Numbered from the stretch's first letter, positions 22,531 to 34,052 are shown. The stretch is 64,000 nucleotides of DNA from Manihot esculenta (GCF_001659605.2 NC_035171.2:25089825-25153824); one strand, 5' to 3'. A program made the numbers and translations. The notes: a model not told the origin generated them from the sequence alone.

Positions 22531-22599
22531 TTTGAATGCTTCTTTCTAATTTTTAGAGAAATTTTGCTGTTGGATCCCTTAATTTTGAAAATTTAATCT

Positions 22600-22865
22600 G
22601 CTTAAGGATGCTACAATATTTCCTCATTACGCCACTAATTGAGGGATCACCTATTAGCTGGCAATATCTCTTATTAAGAAATCGGCCATATCATCATCGG
22701 ATTACTAGAAAATACTATATTTATCTTCATTTTCTTATAATATAAAAGGAGAAAGATCACAGAGACAAAGGTATGCAATCAATTTGAATAGGCACCCACC
22801 ATCTCACGTTCTCTTTCTTGCAAGTCTAGCCAATCATAGCACAGCTCTATTTTTTGACCGCATCA
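22600..22865 (+). repeat. Tat element 5' LTR remnant
   Basis: Aligns with 48770-49087: gggatcacctattagctggc, atcatcggattactagaaaa, a TATA-like ataatataaaaggag and the terminal gcatca. Its upstream part is missing where it meets the tRNA duplication. Confidence 0.8.
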
Positions 22866-23109
22866 TTTGGTTTCGTAGCCGGAAAGTCCATTGAATCCTT
22901 TCTATTATTTGGAATAAAATCGGTCTCTTGTTCCTTTTCTCTGAAAAAGAAGTCTCTCCTTTCTATCTATTGAAATGGCCAAAGTCATACATGTCATTGC
23001 AAGAGGACCTAAAAAGGGTAAAGGAAAAAATAAGCGTATAGTAGAAGATGTCCTGTTAGTAGAACAAGAGCCATGGCTAAGCATGAGGTAAGGCTCAATC
23101 CTGCAGACA
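22866..23109 (+). other. Tat element leader / gag remnant
   Basis: Between LTR and protease. Short open frames occur but no gag domain or zinc knuckle can be recognised, so gag appears deleted. Confidence 0.45.
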
Positions 23110-23662
23110 AAGCAAGTAGATTCTTTCAAAATGACCCGCTAGTTGTCAAGATCTTCGAAATAGGTACGAAGTAAGGCGAGTATTGGTGGATACAGCTAGT
23201 TCTGTTAACCTTCTCATCTTAAATGTTTTGAACAAGTTAGGCTTAGATAAAAACAGTCTTGTTAGAGTTTTCTATCTGTTAGTAGGATTAGGAGATAAGA
23301 CCATGGCAATACTAGATACCATCAATCTCCCCCTAGTACTGGGTGACGAAAGATATAGGCGAGAGTTGTATTACGAGTTTGCAGTGATAGATATCCCATT
23401 TGCGTACAATGTAATACTCGGCCACCCAGTTCTAAACTGCCACGGGATTGTTATTAATATGGGTGCTATGTGTCTTAAGCTACCAGCTCCAAGGGAGATA
23501 GCCATGGTTCGAGGCAGTCCAAGGTTGGCCAAAAAATGTTCCGGAGACCCAGTAAAAAGCCTCGGAAAAGCAACGATGGCCATCGACTTAAAGAAGCCAG
23601 AGTCTCATATAAAGCCAGAACCAGTAAACCCGGTAGAGGAGATCCAAATAGGTAAGGAATAA
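23110..23662 (+). pseudogene. Tat element protease region
   Basis: An open stretch beginning near VLVDTASSVNLLILN (23190s), with DTASS in place of the usual DTGSS of a retroelement aspartic protease, followed by NVILGHPVLN (about 23408-23437), the second conserved protease motif. It stops at 23660-23662 before RT. In an intact element this would be part of the gag-pol polyprotein and would cleave it. Confidence 0.72.
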
Positions 23663-23699
23663 AAGGTACGATTCAGTACTGCGTTAACTAGTAAAACAA

Positions 23700-24990
23700 A
23701 GACTCATTTAATAGAGTTGTTAAAGTGCCGAGTAACCTCGTTCGCTTGATCTCAAAAGATGCAATAGGGGTGGACCCGGCTCTCATCACTCATAAACTGT
23801 CTATTGACAAAAACACCAAACCAGTCCAATAAAAGAAAAGAAGGTTAGCACCAGAGAGGCAGCAAGTAATCAAAGAGGAGGCTAACAAGCTATTAAGTGT
23901 AGGATTAATAAAAGAAGTCCAGTATCCCACATGGCTCGCCAATATGGCCCTAGTGAAGAAGGTTAATGAAAAATGGAGAATGTGTGTAGACTTTACTGAC
24001 CTGAATAAAGCATGCCAGCAAGATCATTACCTATTGCCATCTATCGACAGGTTAGTAGACTCGACCTCAGGTCATGCAGTAGTTTCCTTTCTTGATATTA
24101 TTTCATGTTACTACCAAATCATAATGGACATCGAGGACGTAGAGAACACTATGTTCATAACAGATGTAGGAGTTTTTTGCTAAAAAGTGAAGCCTTTTGG
24201 ATTAAAAATTGTGGGAGCGACTTACTAAAGGCTGGTGTCATGCATTTTTAAAGACATGGTGGGGTCATCAATCGAAGTATACGTGGATGACATGATTGTC
24301 AAGAGCCGATTCTTGGAAGAACATCCAGAAGATATCTAGAAAGTTTTTTACGTACTGGACAAGACGAGTATGAAGCTAAATCCTAAAAAATGCACCTTCG
24401 GAATAAAAGCTGGAAAGTTTCTAGGGTATATAATCTCTAAAAAAGCCATAGAAACAAACCCTAAGAAGATTAGCGCCATCCAAAACATGAAAGAACCCAA
24501 AACCATTACTGAAGTATAGAGGTTGAATGGGCGAGTCACAGCCCTAGGTCGATTCATATCATGCTCTGCTAGAAGGTGTCTATTGTTTTTCAAGGTCTTA
24601 AAAGGCAAAGGTAAGTTTGTGTGGGGGGAAGAATGCGTGGAGACATTTGAAAATTTGTAAACCTTTTTATCATCTCCTCCATTGCTAAGCTCGCTTGTCG
24701 AAGGTGAGGTGTTATTTCTATACTTATCTGCGATACAAGAAACAGTTTGCTCGGTACTCGTTCATGAGAATAATGGGGAACAAAGCCCAACATACTATGC
24801 CAACCAAGTCTTAAAAGGGACAGAGCTAAACTATCTTCCTCTCGAAAAATTGGCATTTGCAGTCCTAATGTCAACCACAAAGCTACAACCATACTTCGAG
24901 TCACACACCATAGAAGTCAGAATAGATTATCCCCTGTGAAAGGTTCTACACAGGCCGGAGTTGTTAGGGAGTCTATAAACCTGGGCGGTA
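23700..24990 (+). pseudogene. Tat element reverse transcriptase and RNase H
   Basis: RT motifs in order: WRMCVDFTDLNKAC (about 23971-24012), SFLDIISCYYQI, KPFGLK, and the catalytic YVDDM at about 24278-24292, then KCTFGIKAGKFLGYIIS. The RNase H part has LYLSAIQETVCSVLV and ELNYLPLEKLAFAVL (about 24720-24865). Stops at 24181, 24337 and 24517, and others, interrupt the frame. Confidence 0.82.
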
Positions 24991-25089
24991 ATTTTGTCTG
25001 CCTTTGATATCAGATACGTTCTAAAAAAGGCAATGAAAGCCCAGGCAATAGCCGATTTTGTCGCAAAAATGACTCTGCCATTAGAGTCT

Positions 25090-26800
25090 TCGAAATCCCC
25101 TAAATTAACCATGGAGGAGTGGAAGGTTTTAGTGGATGGAGCTTGTGAGGCTGAGGTTCTGGAATCGAGATCTTATTGCAGTCTCAATCCGATATAAAGC
25201 TTCGGTATATAGAAAAACTTGCCTTCAATGCTACCAACAATGTAGCTGAGTACGAGGCTATAATAATGGCTATAAGAATCATCAAGGAAGTAGGTATACA
25301 AAAATCACTATTTTTAGTGACTCAAGTTGGTTGTTAATCAGTACCATGGACAATTTAAAGTCCAAGAATCGAATCTTGTCAAATACGAGTAAAAGGTTTG
25401 GTCTCTAATAGAGAGGATCAAAGACAGGCAGGGCAATTGGAAGCTTCGCCAGGTGGCCAGAGGCGATAACAAAGAGGCAGATTCTCTAGCCAAAATGGCG
25501 GCGGCGGGTGAACAACACCTAACTCAACCGTTACAGTTCGAGAAACTGCATACTCCGACAAGGGATGTGGAGGAGTCCTTTCCTATAGAGGCAAGGGAAT
25601 CATAAATGATGCCCGTATACAAATTTTTTGATACAAAATGATCTTCTAGCCAATGAGTTATCAGCTAAACAGGTAATAAGAAAGTCTTCTAAATATGCAC
25701 TAATTGATGGCTGGTTGTACATAAGGTCCTCAACACAACCATGACTGCATTGTGCTACGGAGGAGGAAGGTCAGGAAATCTTAAAGGATATTTATGAAGG
25801 TGATTGTGGGAGCCATGAAAGAGCTTGGAAAATCACCCGAAAAGCCTTCAGACAAGGGTATTACTGGCCTATGATAATAAAAGATGCGAAGCAGCTTGTC
25901 CATAAGTGTTGAAGATGTCAAGTACATGCGAACATCCCAAGGACCTCGAAAGGGATGCAAGCAGCAATAGGAAGCCCTTGACCTTTCTTTCAATGGGACA
26001 TAGACATTCTTGGCCCATTCCCAAAGACAACCGAGTCGAGAAAGTTCATAATAATGGCAGTAGATCATTTTAATAAGTGGGTCGAGGCTGAGGCAATGCA
26101 GTCCATCACCACCCAACAAGCGATCTTCTTTGTTAGCAAAAACATCTTCACTTAGTTCAGAATACCAAAGGTAGTGAACACCGATAATGGAACTCAGTTT
26201 GCAAGCTCCAAGTTTAAAGACGTATGTGGAAGTGGGAGATTGACTTGAGGTTCAGCTTAGCCTATCACCCCTAGATCAACGGAATGACCGAGATAACAAA
26301 CAAGACCATCCTATAAAGGCTAAAGAAAAAGGCTCGACCAAGCTAAGGGCAACTAGCCCAAGGAGTTACCTCACATACTATGGGCATACAGGACAACCAT
26401 GAGAATAGCTACAGGAGAAACGCCCTTTTCTCTTGCATATGGGGCTGAGGTAGTCATCCTCGTGGAAATCCAAATAAGCAGCTTTAGGACACAACACCCT
26501 GAGATTTTAGGAAATCCCAAAGAAATGCAATTCAATTTGGATCAAGTTGAATTTCTATGAGAAAAGGCCACAATCAAAATAACGATTTACAGAAACAAAA
26601 TGTCCAAGATGTTCAATAATAAGGTCAGGCCACGTGCTTTTAATGTGGGAGACTTAGTCCTTAAAAGAACAAATGTAACAAGTAGTAATTTTAGGTCTAG
26701 TAAGTTGGCCGAGAACTGTAAAGGACCATTTAGGGTCTCGAAAGTCATTTGTCCAGGGTCTTATAAACTGAATAAGCTTGATGGTTGAGTCATTCCCCAT
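25090..26800 (+). pseudogene. Tat element second RNase H and integrase
   Basis: WKVLVDGACE (about 25120) and NNVAEYEAIIMAIRIIKEVG (about 25228-25290) are the signature of the additional RNase H of Tat-type elements. Integrase follows: KAFRQGYYWPMIIKDAKQLV (about 25845), FFQWDIDILGPFPK (about 25985), VDHFNKWVEAEAM and NTDNGTQFASSKFKD (about 26178-26222), ending with a C-terminal KLNKLDG (about 26767-26787). The frame is broken repeatedly (for example near 25919, 25981 and 26152). Confidence 0.82.
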
Positions 26801-27098
26801 TCATGGAATATCTTAATCTGAGAAAATTTTATCATTGACAAAGTTAACGAGGTATTTTTTTCACATGTTGTGTTCTTCAGTGATAAGGAATAATGGATTG
26901 CCTTCCTAAAAAAGATTAAGAAGACAAAAAGAGGCCACAGGGCAGGTTTTTCCATGCCATAATTTGAGTTTTAGTCCCACTAATCAAGGTCATAAGGCGG
27001 GTTCTGCCAGGCTAGGTCATAATGTAGCTTCCGCCAGACCATCATCTGGGTGCCGGTCCCACTAAATAAAGACACAAGACAGGTTCCACCAAGCCAAG
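26800..27098 (+). other. Tat element 3' untranslated part, upstream half
   Basis: Imperfect repeats of ataaggcgggttctgcca-like text, which resume after solo LTR A at 47448 (ccacaaggcgggttctgtca). This confirms that A split a continuous sequence. Confidence 0.75.
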
Positions 27099-27422
27099 TG
27101 TAATACCCGGCTAGACTCCGGTATCGGAATTCCTACCGTCCGGTGGAATCTCGGATGTCGAAAACCTCTAGAAGGATAAAATCATGTTTTTATAAAATGT
27201 TTTAATGTATTTTATGATTTTAAGTAAGAAAGAAGTCGAGTTTTGAATGAAAAGAACCATGGAGGCATTTCCAGGTTCGGCCGCCAAACGTGGAATGGTT
27301 TAGGAGGGCAAGTTAGGCTTCCGAAAGTGGCTCAGGTTCGGCCGCCGAACCCCATGTTCGGCCGCCGAACTTGCATGAGTTTTGGAGGCACTTTAGGCCT
27401 CCGAAGGTGGTCTGGCAACCCC

Positions 27423-27430
27423 TATAAAAG
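27423..27430 (+). promoter_or_regulatory. TATA box of LTR A
   Basis: TATAAAAG followed by agctccatggcc, at the same place as in every 2.3-kb LTR here. Confidence 0.65.
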
Positions 27431-28339
27431 AGCTCCATGGCCAAAACAGGCGAGCTTTCTCCCCATTTTCGGCCAACGGTGAGTCCATGCTCTCCCATGG
27501 TTGATTTTTAATGTCTTTCCTCAAATCTTTCGAGTTTTAACAAGTTTTATCTTGGTTTGAAGATATTTGAGCAAAAAGAGTGAAGTTGGTAACTTTGAGA
27601 CCCCAGGAGCTCGATCTCCCCTATCTCCGAGTTGGATCACCTCCCCTCTCGATCTCCAAGAGGTAAGAGTAGATCCTTAGCTCATTTCATGTTTTAAACA
27701 AGTTTTATGAAAGTTTATGGGGTAGAAATGCATGTTTAGGTTATTTTTAAGTTTATGGGTTAATGTTGAGTTTTTGAGTAATGTGGGTGGTTTATGTATA
27801 TTTGATGTGTTATAGTTGGGGTTTAGAATAGTTTGAAGCCCCTAGGAGCTTATGTATGTGTGTATGCATGTTGTGGAAGTGTTGGTTTTGAGTTGAATGG
27901 TTTGGGAGGCAAATGTGCACGTTGGAGGCAAATGTGCACGTTGGAGGCTGAGTTCTGCCCTTTGGAAGAACTCAGGTTCGGCAGCCGAAGGGACTTTCGG
28001 CCGCCGAACCTGCCTATGGAGGCAAGCCTTTGGCTGCCAAACCCTGCCCCCGAAAGTGGACTTTCGGCTCTGGAAGGGAGTTTCGGCCGCCGAAGGTGCC
28101 GCCGAACATGCATGAGTTTCGTCTCTGGAAGGAACCTTCGGCAGCCGAAAGTGCCGCCGAAGGTGCATGATGTAATACCTGGCTAGACTCCGGTATCGGA
28201 ATCCCTACCGTCTGGTGGGATCTCGGATGTCGAAAACCTCTAGAAGGGTAAAACCATGTTTTTATAAAATATTTTAATGATTTTAAATAAGAAAGGAATT
28301 GAGTTTTGAATGAAAAAGGACCAAGGAGGCATTTCCAGG

Positions 28340-28469
28340 TTCGGCCGCCGAACATTGGATGGTTTAGGGCGGCAAGTTAGGCTTCTGAAAGTCTCAAAGG
28401 TTCGGCCGCCGAACCTCATGTTCGGCCGCCGAACTTGCATGAGATGTGGGGGCACGTTCGGCTGCCGAA
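28340..28469 (+). repeat. Palindrome cluster 1 upstream of TATA (5' LTR of B)
   Basis: Four copies of TTCGGC-N-GCCGAA at 28340, 28401, 28421 and 28457, the last ending 18 bp before the TATA box. The best-preserved ones extend to GGTTCGGCCGCCGAACC. Confidence 0.9.
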
Positions 28470-28486
28470 AGGTGGTTTGCCAGCCC

Positions 28487-28494
28487 TATATAAG
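28487..28494 (+). promoter_or_regulatory. TATA box of B 5' LTR
   Basis: TATATAAG. Transcription of the element would start some 25-35 bases downstream. Confidence 0.7.
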
Positions 28495-29021
28495 AGCTCC
28501 ATGGCCGAAACGGGCGAGTTTTCTCCCCATTTTGGGCCACGGTGAGTTCATGCTCTCCTGTGGTTCGTTTCTGATGTTTTTCCTCCGATCTTTCATGTTT
28601 TAACAAGTTTTAAGTTGATTTGGAGAGATTTGAGCAAAAATAGCAAGTTTTGGAGCTTGGAGGTTCAAGGAACTCGATCTCTCCCATCTCCGAGCTAGGG
28701 TCGTATTTCCTCTCGATCTTCAAGAGGTAAAAGGCAATCTTGAGCTCATTATATGTTTTAAACAAGTTTTAAGTTGGTTCATGGCGTAGAAATGCATGTT
28801 TAGGTTCTGGTTGGTTTTATGGGTTTATGTTAAGTTTTGAGCAATGTATGTTGGATATGCATGTTTAATGTGTTGTAGATGGGGTTTAGGATAGTTTGAA
28901 GCCCCTAGGAGCTTGTATGCTTGAGTATGCATGTTGTAGAATAGGAAAATGCATGATTGAATGAGTTAGGAGGCGTTTATGCATGTCGAGCTGAGTTTCT
29001 ACCCTTTTGGGAGAAACCAGG

Positions 29022-29247
29022 TTCGGCAGCCGAAGGTTCTTTCGGCCGCCGAACCTGCCTGTGGTAGCATGGATCGGCTACCGAACCCTGCCCCCAAAAG
29101 ATGACTTTCGGCTCTGGAAGGGACTTTCGGCCGCCGAAGGTGCCGCCGAACATGTATGAGTTTCGTCTCTGGAGAGAACCTTCGGCTGCCGAAAGTGCCG
29201 TCGAAGGTGCATGACTTTCGGCTCTAGAGGGCCTTTCGGCCGCCGAA
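29022..29247 (+). repeat. Palindrome cluster 2, downstream of TATA (5' LTR of B)
   Basis: Five full copies of TTCGGC-N-GCCGAA (29022, 29041, 29126, 29181, 29235) mixed with half sites such as GTGCCGCCGAA and CTTTCGGCTCT. It lies in the transcribed part of the LTR. Confidence 0.88.
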
Positions 29248-29672
29248 CCTGCCGCCGAAAGTACCATGTTCAGCCCTCCTTTGCATGTTTTCTATAGATG
29301 TTTTAAGGTGTTTTAGGGGGGGTTTTTGGGGAGTATTTCAGAGTCATGTTTATGTATGTTAGGTCCCTCATTTGAGTCCACCTGTGTAGGTTCGGACCCG
29401 AGGAACCGAGGACCTCAGCAGTGAGATAGCTGCTTCAGAGTCATTAGAGCTTCAGCCAGAGGTGAGTGGAATAACTCCTTATGCTTTAAAATAAATAAAT
29501 CAATTTTAGCATGATTCACGCATCATGAATGCCATGAGATATAATAGGATGTTTGCATTAGAATTCACAAATATGTTGCATTGCATATTATGTTGATGAT
29601 GTGGATGAATGTTGAATGATCCTCTAGTCCTCGTATGGTATGACATGATGTGATATGGTATGGTATGGAAGT

Positions 29673-29818
29673 CCAGGTCGAGGCCCATTATACGCCCCTG
29701 GCACTATAGTAAGAGAAAGACCAGGTCGAGGCTACGCCCCTGGCATTATTGGAATGTTATATTATGTATGTTATGATAAAAGAAAGACCAGGTCGAGGCC
29801 CATTCTACGCCCCTGGCA
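29673..29818 (+). repeat. Tandem CCAGG...CCTGG repeat in B 5' LTR
   Basis: Three imperfect copies of ccaggtcgaggcccattcta followed by cgcccctggca, each flanked by agagaaaga. Each unit has inverted ends (CCAGG/CCTGG). Equivalent arrays appear in C (near 36960-37100), E (42110-42260), B 3' LTR, A (46660-46810) and F. Confidence 0.82.
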
Positions 29819-30485
29819 CTGTTGGAATGTGTGGAGGACTATTGGTGACAAATTCATCCTTGATGTGATTAGCTGTGATGTGATGCATTCCATGTTACCA
29901 TGTGTTTTAAATTATAATGTTCCATTATTCTGCTCACTGGGCTCTAGTAGCTCACCCCTCTCCCTTAACCCCCAGATTTGCAGGTACAGGGTAGACCAGG
30001 AGGTTAGCAAGAGTAATGAAGTCATGGTCATGTAATAGCTAGTGTGGACATGATAAATGTTAATATGTTATGTTCAGTACAGTCATGTAAAAGTATAGTA
30101 TAGAAATGCAATGTAATGATACTTATGAAAGTTTAGAGTTGTGCTTGACCATAGTATTATGTTAATCCCTTTTTAGTACATGATCTCAAATGTTTAATGA
30201 TGATTATTGAAAACCAAACTTAATGTATGTATGTATGTTACCCCATTGGAGCAATGTTGAGGACTCCAGTGTGGGTTGATGATTATGATTATGTATAGTG
30301 CATGCACAGGTTGAGTTTGGTGAATGAATGGAAAGAAAAGTTCAAAATTTTATGTACGTTGTTGATCATGTATGGGATTAAACAGGTTTACAGGATAAAT
30401 GTTTGACTTGCTACGGGTCCCGGCGGCCTTAAGCCGATCTGGATCCTAGCACCGGTAGCGGTCCGATTTTTGGGTCATTACAGAG

Positions 30486-30497
30486 TGGTATCAGAGC
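30486..30497 (+). other. Primer binding site of B (initiator-Met tRNA)
   Basis: TGGTATCAGAGC starting three bases after the LTR, complementary to the 3' end of plant initiator methionine tRNA. Confidence 0.9.
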
Positions 30498-30812
30498 CCT
30501 AGGTTCATATGGTCGGACCTAGTGTGTCGGGCTCATAGATGTTCTAGAAGGTCAAGCACAATAGGAAAAATCATGTCCACTAGGATAGGATGTAGAGTCC
30601 TGTCTTGAATGATGATGTGAAATGCCATGATTATATGCATGCGCATTAATGATATGCTATGTATGTGATGTATGTGATGCGGGTTCATGTGTTTGCACAT
30701 GAACCATTTGATACTAATGTTCCATATGATGTGTGTTGTTTTTCAGAAAACAGGATGAGAGGAACTCGTCGATCTGCACGATTGACTGGAGTACCACCCC
30801 AGGACGAGGGCA

Positions 30813-31997
30813 ATGTCAAGTAGGTCCAGCAGAGAAAGAGCAGTAAGAGACCCTAGAAGGTCTTTGGATCCGGGTAGAAGCAGATCAGTGAGGGGAACAG
30901 TGCAAGGGGATATGTCAGAGGATGTGGAGGATTAGATGGATGTGGATCAGAGGAGGGATGGCAGTCTCGGAGTAAGTATGTCGGAAGAGGGAATGGGAGG
31001 GTCCCAAGGAGGCACTCAGGCCTCGGGATTTGTTCAGCCACCTTACTACCCACCCTTTTCACATAATCCCGGGTATTCGATGGGAGGTACTTCGGATTAC
31101 CCTAGTTTTAACCCTTATCACTCTCAGATGCCATACCCACCTTTCTACCCACAGTACCCTATGTATCCACCCCCACCCTACCATTCAGGCACATCAAACC
31201 CTACCCCGGGGGATGCTGCACCTCCTCCACCACCAGCAGCCCCTACTGTCCCAGTAACCCAAATGCCTAAGCCTAGCTCATTTGGGGGGAGCAAGGTCAA
31301 GATGACCGATTACATGAAGCTGGGTGCTCCCCAGTTTGAAACTGGTGATGACCCGTTTGTGTACCTTGAGAAGGTCAAGACAATTACAGATGAGATAGGA
31401 GCTGATGACAGTAGAGCCATTCAGATGGCTGGGTTCACACTAAAATGCAAGAAGGCCCGAGAGTGGTTTAAGAATTATGTGAACCCGAGGTTGGATAGTC
31501 TATCCTGGGAGGAGTTTGCCAATGAGTTTGCAGGATGGGCTTTCTCTGACAGTTCCAGGGAGCTGAAAATGATTGAATTTGAGCAATTGAGGCAGACAGA
31601 TGAGATGAGTGTGGATGAGTATACAGACAGATTCTTGGAGCTGTTGCCGTTTACTGGGCAGAATCTGGACACAGATCAGAGGAAGTCAAGGAGGTATATC
31701 ATAAGGCTCCATTCCAGGTATTCCTCCTTGATTCAGCAGCAGAGAGGGAGAGTTTCCATGCCATAGTGGATATGGCTCGGAGGATGGAGGCTAGTGCTAT
31801 CATCGAAGGGAAAGTCAAGCAGTCAGTGGCACAGCCTTCTGGTTCCAAGACCCCAGGTGGGGGAAGATTAGATCCCTCTTCTCTGAGTGCAGCAGCTTCA
31901 GGCAGTAAAAAGTGGGGTAAAGCCAAGACTAAGAAGAACAAGTTCTGGAGCAAGATCAAGTCAGGTCTGGGATTAGGAAGTGGCTCGAGCTCAGGTG
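30813..31997 (+). pseudogene. B gag, upstream part
   Basis: Capsid-type gag of a chromovirus. From the ATG at 30813 (MSSRSSRERAVRDPRRSLD) a TAG at 30933-30935 closes the frame. The same frame is open again from 30936 to 31766, with a Pro/Tyr-rich segment (about 31035-31215) and then the retrotransposon gag domain (APQFETGDDPFVYLEKV, REWFKNYVNPRLDSLSWEEF, MSVDEYTDRFLELL). Near 31710 a frameshift moves the text to ERESFHAIVDMARRMEASAI, which runs into the insertion point of C. The zinc knuckles lie beyond C at 37740 onwards. Confidence 0.88.
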
Positions 31998-32359
31998 CAG
32001 ATTGTAATACCCGGCTAGACTCCGGTATCGGAATTCCTACCGTCCGGTGGAATCTCGGATGTCGGAAACCTCTAGAAGGGTAAGAACATGTTTTATAAAA
32101 TGTTTTCATGTGTTTTAATGTTTTAAGTATAAAAGAAAATGAGTTTTTACATGAAAATAGCATTGGAGGAAAACTCAGGTTCGGCCGCCGAAAGGCAAGT
32201 TCGGCCGCCGAACTTGCATGCGTTTTGGAGGCACGTTAGGCCCCCGAAAGCATAAGTGAGGGAAGTCCAGGTTCGGCCGCCGAAAGTCAAGTTCGGCCGC
32301 CGAACATTTCATGGATGCGGAGGCACATTCGGCCCCCGAACGTGGCCTGGCCAGCCACC

Positions 32360-32367
32360 TATAAAAG
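32360..32367 (+). promoter_or_regulatory. TATA box of LTR C
   Basis: TATAAAAG in the conserved position after palindrome cluster 1. Confidence 0.65.
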
Positions 32368-33521
32368 GGTCCCTTAGCCGAAAATGGGCGAGCTTTTTCT
32401 CCCCATTTCGGCCAAAGTGAGCATTCCGCCATCCTTCCCCAATCTTGAGTTTTTCCTTCCTTTTTCCATGATTTTTACAAGTTTATAACTTTGGTTTTGA
32501 AGATCTTTGAGCTTAGAACGAGTTTTGGAGCTTTGGGAACTCAGGAGCTCATTTTCGTGGATCTCCAAGTTTAGGTCGTCTCTCTCTCGATCTTCAAGAG
32601 GTAAGAGCCGATCTTAAGCTCCTTATGTGTTTTAAATAAGTTTTATGCAAGATCTATGGGTAGAAATGCATGTTAGAGTATATATATGATGAGTTTATGG
32701 GTTTTGATGCTTTGATGAACAATGTAGCTTGTCTTTGTGTGTTTGAAGTGTTGTAGTTGGGGTATATGATAGCTTGAGACCCCTAGGTGTAATGTATGTG
32801 AGGTATGCATATTTTAGAACTAGTTTTTACATGATTTGAGCTTGGGAGGCAAAATGTGCATAGAGGAGCTGAGTTTCTGCCCTTCGGGAGAAACTCAGGT
32901 TCGGCCGCCGAAGTGACTTTCGGCCGCCGAACCCTCTTTTGTGGAGGCAGCATTCGGCTGCTGAAGTTGCCCCCGAAAAGAGACTTTCGTCTCTGTCTGG
33001 GACTTTCGGCCGCCGAAGGTGCCGCCGAAAGTGCCTGACTTTCGGATCTGTCCAGGACTTTCGGCCGCCGAAGGTGCCGCCGAAAGTGCCCTGTTCAGCC
33101 ATTTCATGCATATTTCTATGTGATGTTTTCATGATGTTTTAGAGGGTTTTTGGGGAGTTTATTAGAGTTATGTTTATGTATGATTGGTCCCTCATTGGAG
33201 TCCACCCGTGTAGGTTCGGACCCGAGGAACCGAGGACCCCAGCAGTGAGATAGCTGCTTCAGAGTCTGTAGAGCTTCAGCCAAGAGGTGAGTGGAATGAA
33301 CCTTAAGTTTTTAAATAAATGAAATATAACTTTTTGGAGCATGTTCATGCATCATATATGCCATGTGATATCTTAGGTTGTTTGCATTAGTATTCACGAA
33401 TATGTTGCATTGCATAATATGATGTGGATGCGGATTGGCTATTGGATGATCCTCTAGTCCTCCTATGGTATGATATGATGATGATGATACGGTATGGATT
33501 GCCAGTGAGGCCCATTCTACG

Positions 33522-34038
33522 TGTAATACCCGGCTAGATCAGGCATCGGAATTCTTACCGTCCGGTGGGATTCGAGGATGTCAGTGGTTTCTAGAAGGGA
33601 AGAGTGAAGGTTTTCTAAAAGATCTTAAATGGTTTTAAGTGTTTTTAGAGTTTTGGGTTAGAAAGAGTTGAGTTTTGGAGAGAAAAGGGTTTAGGAGACA
33701 TTTGCCAGGTTCGGCCCCCGAATGTTAAGTTCGGCCGCCGAAAGTGCTCAATGTTCGGCCCCCGAAGGTTAAGTTCGGCCCCCGAAAGTTGCATGGTTTG
33801 GCATGCAGTTTCGGCAGCCGAAACTGGGGTGGTCGGCTAAGCTGTGCATGCTCCTCAGTCCGTGGTTTGGCCAGCTGTTGCCTCCAGATCATGGCTAGAG
33901 GATTAGGCCACGTCTCCCATGACTCATCTGCAAGCTTTTATCAGCTTATGCAGAGGGTTTGATCATTTGCAAAGGGTTTGAAGGGTTTGAGAGAAAAGAG
34001 AGGTTTTGGTGGTTTGAAGTTTGTGAAGGGGTGTTACA
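33522..34038 (+). repeat. 5' LTR of D
   Basis: 517 bp, TGTAATACCCGGCTAGAT...GGGGTGTTACA. Its first ~60 bases resemble the B-family LTR start. It also holds TTCGGC-N-GCCGAA and TTCGGCCCCCGAA motifs at 33711-33825. I see no TATA box like that of the large LTRs. Confidence 0.94.
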
Positions 34039-34040
34039 GA

Positions 34041-34052
34041 TGGTATCAGAGC
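34041..34052 (+). other. Primer binding site of D
   Basis: TGGTATCAGAGC two bases after the LTR, the same as in B. Confidence 0.88.

Larger units (their letters stand above)
22186..22599. repeat. Tandem duplication carrying tRNA-Thr and its 3' flank
   Basis: Two copies (about 22186-22360 and 22447-22599), offset by 261 bp at the tRNA. The 3' flank ttttgctgttggatccctta is shared. Copy 2 has lost about 10 bp just after the tRNA, including the T-run terminator. Homology stops exactly where the Tat LTR remnant begins. Confidence 0.88.
28171..30482 (+). repeat. 5' LTR of B
   Basis: 2312 bp, TGTAATACC...GGGTCATTACA. It contains two clusters of TTCGGC-N-GCCGAA palindromes (28340-28469 and 29022-29247), a TATA box at 28487-28494 and a three-copy tandem at 29673-29818. 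Confidence 0.95.

Noticed and set aside
27842..28606. Several overlapping 60-110-codon frames rich in SAAE, FGGR or RRPK repeats on both strands (also near 32827-33142, 41282-41829, 44789-45088 and 58358-58696)
   Set aside because: They are translations of the TTCGGC-N-GCCGAA palindrome clusters inside LTRs. The palindromes are open in all frames, and no other coding evidence exists.
29655..30035. 126-codon frame, repeated as 128 codons at 45372-45758
   Set aside because: It is LTR sequence of element B (both copies), made mostly of the CCAGG...CCTGG tandem. No domain.
33744..33962. A 72-codon frame repeated exactly at 36668-36886
   Set aside because: It lies in the two LTRs of element D, so its duplication reflects the LTR pair and not a conserved gene.
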